Position numbers and translations under genes: made by a program. The notes under the pieces were generated by a model. It saw only the letters and a program-made list of their open reading frames with translations, made no database searches and was not told the DNA's origin. Below are positions 35,322 through 46,126 of a stretch of DNA of 64,000 nucleotides, one piece after another. The number at the start of each line of letters is the position of its first letter. The stretch's first letter is position 1. The DNA is taken from NCBI RefSeq assembly GCF_029784155.1, contig NC_073693.1, positions 284,242,875 to 284,306,874 on the forward strand. The letters run 5' to 3'. This stretch comes from Uranotaenia lowii. Taxonomy: Eukaryota; Arthropoda; Insecta; Diptera; Culicidae.

Positions 35322-35601
35322 AATGTTGAATCGATTAGTTTCTATTTCCTATTTCAAAACGTTTTTTGTGGTTTATTTTTTTAAATGATGAAATCAGAAC
35401 TAATCTGAACCAAATCCTAAAAATCTGTCTTCTATGTGGACAGAATCTGTACTATAAAATAATGAAAAAATGTTGAAACGATTGGTTTCTATTTCCTATT
35501 TCAAATCGTTTTTTGTGGTCTATTTTTCAAATGATGAAATCCTAACTAATCAGAACCAAATCCTAAAAATCCGTCTTCTGTGTGGACAGAATCAGTTTAA
35601 C
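35322..35601 (+). repeat. Tandem duplication, ~147-bp unit, two copies
   Basis: ATGTTGAATCGATTAGTTTC begins a unit that runs through CCTAAAAATCTGTCTTCT to GTGGACAGAATC. It is repeated with about 90% identity from ATGTTGAAACGATTGGTTTC at about 35470 to about 35600. Spacing is about 147 bp. Non-coding. Confidence 0.7.
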
Positions 35602-36410
35602 TATGTGGCTAAATTTAGAAATTGTAAAAAAACTACAAAATGTAATTAAAAGTGATGAATTTTAGCTGAACTAGTTTCTTCTAAATAGGCTGCGGACAAT
35701 GACTTTCGGCTAGCCTCCGGGCAACCTAAACGAAGTATTTAAAAACTTTTTTTTGAAGAAAGTTTGGCGCTTAAGCCAAATTGGCTTAGCCAATATTTTT
35801 TCTCAAACTTGTTTGGTCTCAAACTCAATCTTGAAAAAAAAACGTCTTCTACAACACCAAAACGTCAAAACTTTTGTTACAATTAAGCGGCTTTGTTTGG
35901 AATTAGGACAGTTCAGGAAAATTTGTGGACCCTTTTTCCAAAATCAAGACAATTCAAGAGTTCGAACCGCAGCGTCTTTTCTCGTAAAAGTAGCAAAAAA
36001 CTGTGTTAGCTCTCAGATTTCTCCTCAACACAATGAGCAATAGATTTTTTTCAGAAAAGGGAATTCTCTTCATCAGTGGATGTGAATACTCTCGCTCAAT
36101 CTTATGTGTAGAAAATTTAACTCTTGTTAAGAGTGCGAATGATCACTCCCCGCACAGCTTGCGAGAAGCAGACAAAAACAAACTGCACTCTCTTTCACTG
36201 GATAAGCCGATCTGAGGAGTTTTTCCATCCAGGGACGTGTGTATGCCCTTAAGTTTTTTAGGCGGTTTCAAATGATTCTCGCCAAACACCTTTTGCTAAA
36301 TTTTCATTTTACCAGCAAAAACAACATATTAAAAAAAAAAAAAAAGTTGAGTTTGAAGGTCAAACATCACACTTTCTAATGTATTAAAAATTATGAAAAA
36401 TTTCATTGTG
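35602..36410. other. AT-rich DNA, no gene recognised
   Basis: Short overlapping frames near 35753-36215 have no domain or splice support. The A/T-rich tract near 36340 contains a run of about 15 A. Confidence 0.4.
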
Positions 36411-36604
36411 TTAAGCCTAGTCCACACTCGGCAACTTGAACTGCGATTTCGGTTGCTGAGACTTGTTTATGTTTACATCTTGGTTGCTGAATGTCTTCCA
36501 TACTTGTCGGGAGACTTGAGACGAGCATCTCATCAAATGTAAACAAAAACAAGTCTCAGCAACCGAAATCGCAGTCCAAGTTGCCTAGTGTGAACTAGGC
36601 TTTA
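36411..36604. mobile_element. Short MITE with ~58-bp inverted repeats (GCCTAGTCCACACT family)
   Basis: The left arm (TTAAGCCTAGTCCACACTCGG, ACTGCGATTTCGGTTGCTGA, GACTTGTTT) is inverted at the right (AAACAAGTCTCAGCAACCGA, AATCGCAGTCC, GTTGCCTAGTGTGAACTAGG, CTTTA) with only a few mismatches. Whole length 194 bp. The outer bases match the ends of the element at 24041-24936 and the fragment at 41043. Confidence 0.8.
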
Positions 36605-36844
36605 GATGTGCCAGAATGTTTTGATATGAAGAAACAAAGTTCTTAAAATTAGATGACGTCTTTTTATGGCGTTTAACGCTATGAGTTTAAATAATTATCG
36701 TAAAAAAATTAACATGATTTCATTCTTCATCATTTTTTCAACAAACTGCTGTTTAAATTTTGTTTAAATTCCTGTGAGCGACAGACGTGGCTGAGTGAAT
36801 CTCTGAATTGAGTTTCGTAAGTATCTTAAAATCACGACAATGGC

Positions 36845-37545
36845 GTAGTTGGTAGAATAAGCTCAAGGAGCGCAGATTTTCAAGACTGCAGCAACGATTG
36901 TTTGTTTATTATTCGGCCACCGGTGAAAAGACGGATAGGCTCAGGGAGCGCAGATTTGCAAGGCTGCTGTAACGATTATTTGTTTATGATTTGGCCACCA
37001 GTGAAAAGGCGGATTGGCTCAGGGAGCGTAGATTTGCAAGGCTGCTGTAACGATTGTTTGTTTATGATTTGACCATCGGTGAAAAGGCGGATTGGCTGAG
37101 AGAGCGCAGATTTTTAAGGCTGCTGCTTCGAAAAAATAGTTTCTGATTCGGCCACCGGTAAAGGGACGGGGTGCAGATTTTTTCTATGTTTTGGCACTTG
37201 TAAATAAAGACAGAGCAACAGGAAAATTACAGATTGGAATGGCTGTTGCTAAGAATGTTTTCGGATTGTTCCGGCTCTGGTAAATATAGGCATAGCGGCA
37301 GAAAAAGCGCAGATTGGAAAAGCTGTTGTTAAAAATGTTTCTAGATTGTTTATCCAGCTCTGGTTTGGCTCCAGATTGGAATGGTTGTGGCTAAGAATGT
37401 TTTCGGATTGTTCCGGCTCTGATAAACAAAAACAGAGCAGTAGGAAAAGCACATATTCGAATAACTGTTGTTACGAATGTTTTCGAATTATTCCAGCTTT
37501 TTCAAACAAAGGTAGAGCGGCAAGAAAAGTACAGATTCTAAAGGT
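36845..37545 (+). repeat. ~80-bp minisatellite, about nine units in two sub-arrays
   Basis: Four units of 78-80 bp start at GGATTGGCTCAGGGAGCGCA-type words (36931, 37011, 37089 and one before). Each includes AGATTTGCAAGGCTGCTGTA and TTGGCCACCGGTGAAAAGG. From 37231 a related sub-array follows with units near 37231, 37311, 37373, 37453 and 37533, carrying AGATTGGAATGGCTGTTGCT and TTGTTCCGGCTCTG. Shared layout (AGATT...GGCTG.TG...GAGCGGCA..AAAAG) suggests one family that split. Moderate divergence implies it is not young. Non-coding. Confidence 0.75.
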
Positions 37546-40114
37546 TTTTTTTTCTAGATGGGATGTAGAACTAAGATGAAGGATATTTGGTAAAATAAAC
37601 AACTCGTCAGGTTGGTTTTTACGACGTAAACATTTCTTTGCCAAGTTATGAAAATTTGTGTAAATTTAAACGAAAACTATGTCCAGAAGAGATCATAGTT
37701 GTTCAGATAAAATAAATGGCTTTTAATTTGTGTTGGGTGAGTATCATAAGCTTCATTCTTCACTGTGTGAATAGTGAGTATTATTTTTTTCATTAGAGAG
37801 GCAAACGAAATAATCAAAACAGATGAATGTTTTTTACACTCCTTGAACGGCCAGTAGTGGTCGGAAATATCCGGGTGGACTCCCAATGGCCAGTCCCACA
37901 ATGCGATAATTACAAATGCCATCGATCAATGATTTCTACGTACTAACTGGATAGGATTACCATTTAAAACTTTTCTTCAACTATCTCCGAATTAATAAGT
38001 GAAGATTTGGGCCAATTAAATTAGTTTTTGCAACCAAAATTATCAATCGATCAAAAGGTCGTTTGCACCAAAAGAGAAATGCAATATGTCGTAAGTACAT
38101 CTTCATTGGTAAGAACTGAAATAATGCAAGTTTCAAGTACATCATCATGTTCTGCGTCCAGTTTTACAGCAAATTTCGCATTTTCAGACGAATTTGAAAC
38201 ATTCTCAAAACATACAAAATGGTTCATACGACCTAATCAAAACAAACTCGAAACAAAATATCGTAAATTTGTGTCACATTTATGGGATAAATTTCCCCAT
38301 CTTGTTCAACATTTTATCAAACAAATGTGACAGGTATATACCTGGTGCCCGACCGTTCTCTGCAAATTGGCACAACACAAGTCGATTCGCACAAATGTGG
38401 AATGTATCTTCAACAAGAATGCACACCCAATGGCCTACTGCCGTTTCGGGATGTGATGTGAATGGGAAACCCAACTCAAAATTCCGGGAACGGACACATT
38501 GGGACCCGTTTATACCTGCCAGTGCCAGTACCTTAGTTTGTTTATTTTGTTTTGAAAACTTGTTTCATGGTGCAACACCCCTTAAAATTCCAACGGTTTT
38601 TCAAGTTAAGAAATCATTTCAAATAAGAAACAAATTGATTGTTTTCAATGAGTTCCAGTTTTTGCATCATTCTGAAAATTTGGATGCGTCTGTTGCTGTT
38701 CATTACCCCGCAACTGCGCCGAAATTGTAACACAAAAATTCAACGTCTGTTGATGTTATTTATCATATACCGCTTTTGCTTAGTTATTCATTCTAACGGA
38801 GTACCCTCCCGCAGTTTGACGTTAGCAAACAAAAGATAGACTACGCGGGACCGTAAACATTCGAGATCGGAGAACAAATGAAAACGGAAGCGAGCCGTAC
38901 CCTTTTACAGGTGTTTCCTCCAACCATTGTTGTTCCGAGTTACATTACATAGACCCAGGTTCGTTTGCTTGAAATGCAAATGCTGTGCAGCGTCCGCTTT
39001 TGTTAAGCGGGTGCGTATTTAGCTATCTTTGATTACCAAACTCTGAAGCTTGTCAATCCAGTACCACCATCTTCCCGCTTCGTTGTTTTTGTTACATTGG
39101 CGACGGTGACTGCCTTGACTTCCAGGCGACCACCACCACTCCCTCGGTAATCATTTATTAAATATGACTAATATGAGTCAACGAAAAGTTTTTTTTCCCT
39201 TCTCATTCGCAAAAAAAAGTTCAAGCATTCTTCCGTCCGAGTTCCTCCGACTGTGGAAGTAGTTAGCCGGTGGTGGTACCTACATGAAATGTGTCGTCTA
39301 TTCGGGACTTGGAATTGCGGGGATGACGAAAGCGATTCTCTCACGTTGTTCGCTGGAGCGAAGCGGCTTCGGCACAGCAAGGTTGAGGGAAGAGTGAATG
39401 GCCGTTTTTCGCCGCGGACGATCAAAAACCAATCTCGATTGGGAAACACTGTCCAACATTACGGACTAGCGAAGCCTCATTGAGAGATGAGTTCCCCCTT
39501 CGTTTTTGCGTGTAAATATGTGAATGTGAATCAAAACGCAGGAGGTTGTGAGTTCCTCCGGAACTCTCTCGCGGTCGGTGGCCCCCTCCTTGAGACAGTG
39601 GGTCAAGATCGCGTACACGTACCTACTTCGACACCACTTTAATTGCTTGCTGCCGCGTTTGCGGCGTCGACGGAACCGGGTCCAGGCAATTTTGTCCTTT
39701 TTTGGACAACAGTCTGTTGGATTCGGTGGGGGTCATCAATAGCTGTCATTAGCGACGACGGACGGAATTGAGCATGAACTTGGTGGCTTGACACCCGATG
39801 CTGTGGTAGATTTCTCATCTCAGGTACACACAAGTGGTGGTCGAGCCAAAGTTGGTTATGATTTTTTCGTCTACCCAAATCTGTCATCCATCCACCAGTA
39901 ACAAGGGAAGTGTCCTTCCATATCGAGAGGCGAGGTGGCTACCTCGATTGTTGATGATTGTACATGCACTCTGCTGTGCTGTGATGATGATGAGTGCGGA
40001 ATCCGGTCACTCAGTCAGCTGAACTAACACATCGGAAGAACTGGGCACGCCGCCATCTTGGTGGCGAGTTCGCTTGCTGGCTGATTGAATGATGATGATG
40101 TAGGCTCCAGCCAG
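37546..40114. other. Region upstream of the JHBP-like gene, no exon assigned
   Basis: The left part is AT-rich. From about 38850 to 40114 composition is more balanced and CpG is commoner (for example near 39300-39450 and 39540-39760), which could include regulatory sequence or untranslated exons of the gene after the gap. An initiator-like CTCAGTCAGC occurs at about 40011. None of the 60-178 codon frames here has a recognisable domain. Confidence 0.35.
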
Positions 40115-40614
40115 NNNNNNNNNNNNNNNNNNNNNNNNNNNNNNNNNNNNNNNNNNNNNNNNNNNNNNNNNNNNNNNNNNNNNNNNNNNNNNNNNNNNNN
40201 NNNNNNNNNNNNNNNNNNNNNNNNNNNNNNNNNNNNNNNNNNNNNNNNNNNNNNNNNNNNNNNNNNNNNNNNNNNNNNNNNNNNNNNNNNNNNNNNNNNN
40301 NNNNNNNNNNNNNNNNNNNNNNNNNNNNNNNNNNNNNNNNNNNNNNNNNNNNNNNNNNNNNNNNNNNNNNNNNNNNNNNNNNNNNNNNNNNNNNNNNNNN
40401 NNNNNNNNNNNNNNNNNNNNNNNNNNNNNNNNNNNNNNNNNNNNNNNNNNNNNNNNNNNNNNNNNNNNNNNNNNNNNNNNNNNNNNNNNNNNNNNNNNNN
40501 NNNNNNNNNNNNNNNNNNNNNNNNNNNNNNNNNNNNNNNNNNNNNNNNNNNNNNNNNNNNNNNNNNNNNNNNNNNNNNNNNNNNNNNNNNNNNNNNNNNN
40601 NNNNNNNNNNNNNN
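40115..40614. other. Assembly gap (500 N)
   Basis: Exactly 500 ambiguous bases, 44 bases upstream of the JHBP-like start codon. It may hide the promoter or a 5' exon of that gene. Confidence 0.98.
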
Positions 40615-40658
40615 TATCAGCGGACAATCAAACGACCTGTGCGCCGGATTCAAGAAGA

Positions 40659-40947
40659 ATGCGTTCGTTGACCCTTGTCCGACTTCTGGCGTTGTTTGCG
40701 GTGGGATTGTTCCATTTGGTCCTCGCTCAGCAGTTGCGTGAGTTCCAACCTTATATTCTGTTATTTAACCATTCGTCTTACCGTATGATTTATCTCCTCT
40801 GTTTACATGACGACGTCGATTTCAGCCTATTACATGCATCGATGCGAGCGGGACGATCCAGATATCAACGAATGTCTGCGATATGCCGGTAACAAACTGA
40901 CCAAACATCTGAGGGATGGAGGGATTCCGGAGATTGGCATTACTGAA
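40659..40947 (+). CDS. JHBP/Takeout-family secreted protein, first two coding exons (67 codons)
   Basis: Exon 1 (40659-40737) starts with ATG and encodes a signal peptide, MRSLTLVRLLALFAVGLFHL then VLA, with likely cleavage before QQL. It ends at C with donor GTGAGT (40738) in phase 1. An 88-base intron ends GATTTCAG at 40825. Exon 2 (40826-40947) reads PYYMHRCERDDPDINECLRY then AGNKLTKHLRDGGIPEIGIT and E, and ends before GTAAGT in phase 0. The paired cysteines in C-x-R-x-DP-x-x-N-x-C-L and the following GIPE-x-GI motif are the N-terminal signature of insect haemolymph juvenile-hormone-binding/Takeout proteins (JHBP, DUF233). These bind small lipophilic ligands in haemolymph or sensory organs. 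Full proteins are about 240-270 residues, so roughly three-quarters is missing downstream. The rest is not recognisable in the window. Which paralogue this is cannot be told. Confidence 0.85.
40738..40825 (+). other. First intron of the JHBP-like gene
   Basis: Donor GTGAGTTCC at 40738 and acceptor CGATTTCAG ending at 40825 define an 88-base intron, a normal size for an insect. Removing it joins C + CC into a proline codon and keeps the JHBP frame open, which supports both sites. Confidence 0.8.
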
Positions 40948-41042
40948 GTAAGTACAATGATGATAGTTTAAATGCGAACCCGGTGCTAAGTTCAAACAAA
41001 AACATAATCGATTTACTTAGTTTTTCAACAAATGGTAGATAT

Positions 41043-41200
41043 AAAGCCTAGTCCACACTAAGTTAACCATATTGGGACTTTGGTTGCTGAGACATGTTTT
41101 TATTTACATCTTGGTTGTTCATCCGTGTTTATGTTAACATCTATGTAGGTCTCCCATACTTTTATGGAGATTTGAGACATGCAAAAACAAAATATAAGTC
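41043..41200. mobile_element. Fragment of the GCCTAGTCCACACT MITE family in the JHBP-like intron
   Basis: AAAGCCTAGTCCACACTAAG is followed by GGTTGCTGAGACATGTTTTT, ATTTACATCTTGGTTG and a later GGAGATTTGAGACATGC. These match, in order, the left half of the element at 36411-36604. The right terminus is lost or unrecognisable. Confidence 0.6.
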
Positions 41201-41556
41201 CATTCAAAGAAAGTTACCTTCACATGAAAGTTCCTTCTGTTAACTAGACATCTACCAATCTTTTGATTTTTTTTAACAATTCTTTTCCTCAAATCACATA
41301 AAGATATTTTAATTTATTTTACTCTCGTAACGGTCCAGTGTAAGGTGGGTGTGCCTAATTTCGCTATATTTAGTCTAGGGTTTTTAGATTTGATATGAGT
41401 AGGCCAAATTTTTAATTATTTAATATAAATTTTATTGGTAACTAAGTTCCAAATTCTTTTATAAACTCTGTTAAAGTAGAAAATAATAATTTTGAGCTTT
41501 AATTATCGAAAATTACATGTTCCTCAAAGCGTGTCGATGTTCCATATTTGGCAGTA

Positions 41557-43626
41557 GGTTAACGGACTTATTTTAGACCGGGTACATATTTTGGACCAAC
41601 TTTCAGCTTTTTCCAATATATCCCTGAGAAATCATTTTAATCATAAAAATTTTGAACAAATATAGTTAAAGCTACTACTTTTGATTCTAATCATGAGTAA
41701 CATTTTATTTAAATAAGATAATAAGGGAGAGATAATTTAAAATAAAGTTTTGAATTTTCACAGTTGGGCAGAATCAAGCCCATTTCAGGAGGTCGTGCCA
41801 TCAATGGAGTCAACTTTCAATAAGTTTTCTGCATTGATGTGATGAACGTAACAACTACAAACAGGTTCAGAGCTATGAAAAAACACTTAAAATTAGTTGG
41901 CCAGCTCGAAAAACCAAAAAAACTCGTTTTGATTGCCGTTTGACCCATGTCGAAAATAGGTCCTACTTTATTCCTTAGGGACCTATTTTGGACCACTTAT
42001 GTTATAACATAACCTGGGTATTATACTTGCTGTTAAATGTTCATGAACGAAATGAGACGTTGTACGACGATATGAAAAGAATTCTGCACACTATTTCAAA
42101 CGCCTAACAGAAAAAAATAAGGAGTTTTTGTTTTATTTTATTTAATCAATTCGCTTAAGCCCAAACCCGCTTTTATACGGGGTTCACTTCAATCGGCATA
42201 AAACCAAACCAATGATTGTTTTAACTTACTTTTTGTGCTCTATGTTTTAAACCACGTTAATCTAACAATCCACATTAATAGCAACTGTTTGATAAGCAGT
42301 AATAAAAAGCTACAGCTTAAAAAAGCTTAAAACATGAAAATAGTGGACATGCAACATTTTTTTATTCAGTCATTATTTTTATGCTTCATGAAAAATTATT
42401 GACAGTATGATCTAAAAGCTACAACCATTCAGGGTTGATTTTCGAAAAAAAAACTTGGTTAGGTAGAAGAGACTAAATATAATCCCCGTCTAAAGGAGGT
42501 GTTGGAAAGAAACGAGTTTAATTTTTCTAACAGTTGATATATCTCAATTAATAGTAGGACAATTTCAACAAAATATTATGAGAGAGTTTTAATATGTTTC
42601 AAATATGTGTTCAAAAGAAAAAAAAAATTAAAATGTGTAAAAATTACACAAGTTTAACAAACACACTTACACAAAAATCTAGTTTTTCAGCCCCTGAAAA
42701 GAATGAAGAGAAAAAACTATTAAAAAATCCAATCCAACGATAATTTTTCTCGTAAAACATAAGTTGATTCAAAGATAAAACTGATCATTTGTGAATTTTT
42801 CAGCAAAAAAATATGGCTTTCAGATGGTTAAAAAGATCGAGTAATTTTCGCATTTTTTGTTGAATCTATGTTTTTTACACAACTGAGCCAAACCAAACCT
42901 ACTAAGGTTTTGGAAGTCAAAATACATTAGTTGATGTCACGGAGTTGATGATGTCAGACTTTCTTAATTTCTAAAATTTGATCCTAAAGATAAGCCAACC
43001 GGCCAGTATTAAACACTGCAGAACAAAATTCGTCGAGATTGCAGTGTGCTGTCGTAATTTTCAAAACATTTTAAACACACTATATAACAGAGGAGTTTTT
43101 CTGTTTTCACTCTAATCTTTTTGAAAATTATTGTTTTGAAGCATAGAAGTTTAAGAAAAAAGTTGTAGTAAGAAATATTCAACAAACAAGTGTATCTAAA
43201 TAGGGCCTGGGGAGAAGTTGAAGATAGTTTGTTCAGGATAAATTAACGTGAACAAACCAAACTTGACTTCAAGAATAACAAAGAAAAAGATTAACAGAAT
43301 TATTCGCTTAATTGCACATCAATCACTGTGCAATTTTGCCAAATTCATAAAAAAACCCATTTAGTTAAAGGGTGGTCCAAAATAGGTCCAGAGGGTGGTC
43401 CAAAATAGTAACCTGGTGGTCCAAAATACCGACAACAACGAAGAAACAAGTTTTTAGGCTTGAATCTTGTTATATTGCAAAAAAAAACGACGATATATTT
43501 CAATAGAAAAAGCCTTGATCTTCGTTATGAACAAATAAAGCAGTCAAACATTGTAACATGTTCTTTTTTAATTCAGAAAATAGCATAGCCACTTCCTAAA
43601 GCGGTCCAAAATTGGTCCGTTGCCCG
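41557..43626. mobile_element. Candidate ~2-kb DNA element with GGTCCAAAAT repeats
   Basis: The left edge (TTAACGGACTTATTTTAGACC) and the right edge, inverted (GCAACGGACCAATTTTGGACC), share about 16 of 21 positions. The words TTTTGGACCA, GGTCCAAAATA and AATAGGTCC recur within the element near both ends (41590, 41955-41995, 43370-43430). No coding sequence is found. Target duplication not identified, so the limits are provisional. Confidence 0.4.
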
Positions 43627-46126
43627 AATTGTTCCTTATTTTGAGCAGATGCGTTTCTATTTTTGGACATATTAGGGAAAAGTGGATCGGCGTAACCAAT
43701 ATAACATTTCCTGTTTCTGATTTTGCATATGGTTATGTTTTTTTTATAAGAAAATCTTAAAATCCATTTTTTAATCATAGCTTTTTTATTTAACAATTTT
43801 TAAGGAAATTAATAGAACCTTTTAAAATCCTACTAGAAGTTCGTTTATGCTAGTTTTGAAGAAAGAAGTGGATGTTGAGCTTATTACAAATCATACTTTT
43901 AATGGTTATGTTGATTCTTGTTTTATTCCTCCTCAACAAATTCATACTAATGGATACAAATGAATATATAACGTTTTTATTCAGACTATTTATTTCATTT
44001 CTTCCTTTTGTATCTGTTCTCGTTGGGAAACTCTCTTTAACTACATGGTTTCCTTTTAAATTTTATTCTGAGCCTTTTCAAATCCTTTGTTTGTTTTCCT
44101 CTTCAAACTTTTCTTCACCTATTGTTTTTGTGAATTCGTCAATGCAGGTTACAGCTGATATTTTATTCTGTAGCTCCGATGCACCACGGGCACAAGAATC
44201 TTCCCTTCTAAACGAATAAAACCTATCAAAAAAAAATTTTTTTCAAGTGAAAATGTCCGTAGAATCGATTGAAAAAAGTTTCAAACCCAGCTAAGCCGAC
44301 GAACGGAGATGCCTTTTTAGATCCTAATTCCCAATATTTTGTAAGACAAGAAAAAAAAAACTAATTTGGACTTGTTAATTTTGTACAAAATTTATATTAT
44401 TTTACCCAAAGAATCAAATGAAGGCTTTTGAAGTCTCCACACACTTCGGAGAATTTATTTATGGCAATTTTACCCTCAAATATAATTCAGAAAAAGCATG
44501 TTTGGACTTTAAATTTTTGAACCGAATAATCTTTTGTGATTCTTTTTCGAGAAATTGTATGAACACTGTTCGAGCCACCGCACGCATTGGAAACAGGAGT
44601 TAGGGCTGTTTTTACCCTAAATTCCCCTTTATTTTTTAATTGAATTTAGAAAAAAGCACGTTGAGGGTAAAAAATAGCCAAAGCTCCACTTTTTGATGGA
44701 TCCAGGTGCGATGGCTTAATCAGCCTTCATTCAAAGCCTCGAAAAAAAAAATCACACAAAATAGGGCGCACTTGGTTGAAAAAAAGGGGAATTGAGGGTT
44801 TAAACAGCCATAACTCCCGATATTCCATATTCTTTTGTGATCTTGAAGGTAACTTCAGTAGGAAAAATAAAATTCACACATCCGATACACGTCGGTCAAT
44901 GTTACTGTGTTCTTGCGATGCTCTGGAAAGATTTTCAAAGCTTTCAAATTTGAAAGCAGCTCAAAATATGTTTGTTTACTCAAGGGTTTGATATAATTAA
45001 TGATCATTAATTTGTATATACAACAAGAATGTTTACCATAGTAAAATTATCTTACCCGATAGTAAAATTGCTTCACATGTTTCAAGTATGTTTTGTTTTC
45101 AAAAGTACCATGTGCGTACTATTTTGTTGATAAGAATTGGTGCGACAATGTCTAAATTATTAAGCAGACGCTAGTTGTAATAGAAAGTATGATTAAATTA
45201 TCATATTCATAACCGTTGAATTTTCGACAACAAACATTAAGAGTTGTCGAAAATTATCACGTACATAATAATTGCAATTAATAAAAAAATAGGGCAAATC
45301 TGACCAACATTTAGTTATTGTTCTTAAACATACAAAAGAAAAAAGTAAGAAAATTACTTGAAGTTTAAAGTTTTCATTGAATCGTTGAAATCGCATCCAA
45401 GGATTTAACATAAATTTCTGTTTATTTTTAGAAAATCGTTTTTGCGCTTGAAAAATTAAAAAAAAATTCAAAGATAAATCGGAGTTTCTAATTTAATTTA
45501 GCGAATAATCTGAATAAAAATATGCAAAATTCCAAAATCATTGGAAAAAATATGACAAATCTGTTATTGTATAAATTTAAATAATAAATAATCAGCCTAT
45601 TCGGCCTAATCTGCCAAATACTTAGTTCAACTATTCGGTGAGCCGAATATCCGGCTTAACGGTTTTTTGGCAGTATTCGGTCGGCCGAATATTCGGTATC
45701 TATATCTGAAAAAAAAAATATAAATTCTCCAACTTTCATAGATGACATCAGAGTCCTTGAATTTCAATTGAAATTTGGAAATTCGCAATATACATATGTT
45801 GTATAATAGATGTCCACTAGACCGCTGCAAAAATTGAGTTTTGATTCCTATATGTTTTTTTTCGATACCCTTTGTGACGTTAAGCCCCAGATAAAAATGA
45901 GATAATTAGAATGATTCCTGAATTTGCGATTAAAGTTTTTATTACATAAATATTTTTTGGTATAAATTCAAATATCATTTCTGGGGTACGACTTAGGTTT
46001 TAAGTTTGTTCACATGAAGTTTACTGCAAGAATTAAAGAATAATTCAAAGCTATATTTTTTTCAACTTTCCGTACATCACTGGTGATTTGTGAATGAACA
46101 GTAATGTTTATCCATACAAATTCGAA
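43627..46126. other. AT-rich non-coding DNA (probable JHBP-like intron)
   Basis: No exon with conserved coding and splice signals was seen. A 115-codon hydrophobic frame at 43872-44219 is the type produced by T-rich DNA. Around 45594-45700 a cluster of GGCCGAAT/ATTCGGC words forms a local inverted-repeat set (TATTCGGCC, GGTCGGCCGAATATTCGG), probably a MITE end. Confidence 0.45.

Noticed and set aside
38194..38730. 178-codon + strand frame
   Set aside because: Composition is asparagine/phenylalanine-rich as in AT-rich DNA; no recognisable family.
41763..41821. Possible third exon of the JHBP-like gene after TTTTCACAG, reading LGRIKPISGGRAINGVNFQ then stop
   Set aside because: It would join in frame, but the peptide lacks family motifs and stops far too early; the acceptor is weak and lies inside a candidate transposon.
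43872..44219. 115-codon hydrophobic frame resembling a membrane protein
   Set aside because: Hydrophobicity follows from T-rich DNA; no start context, neighbours or family support.
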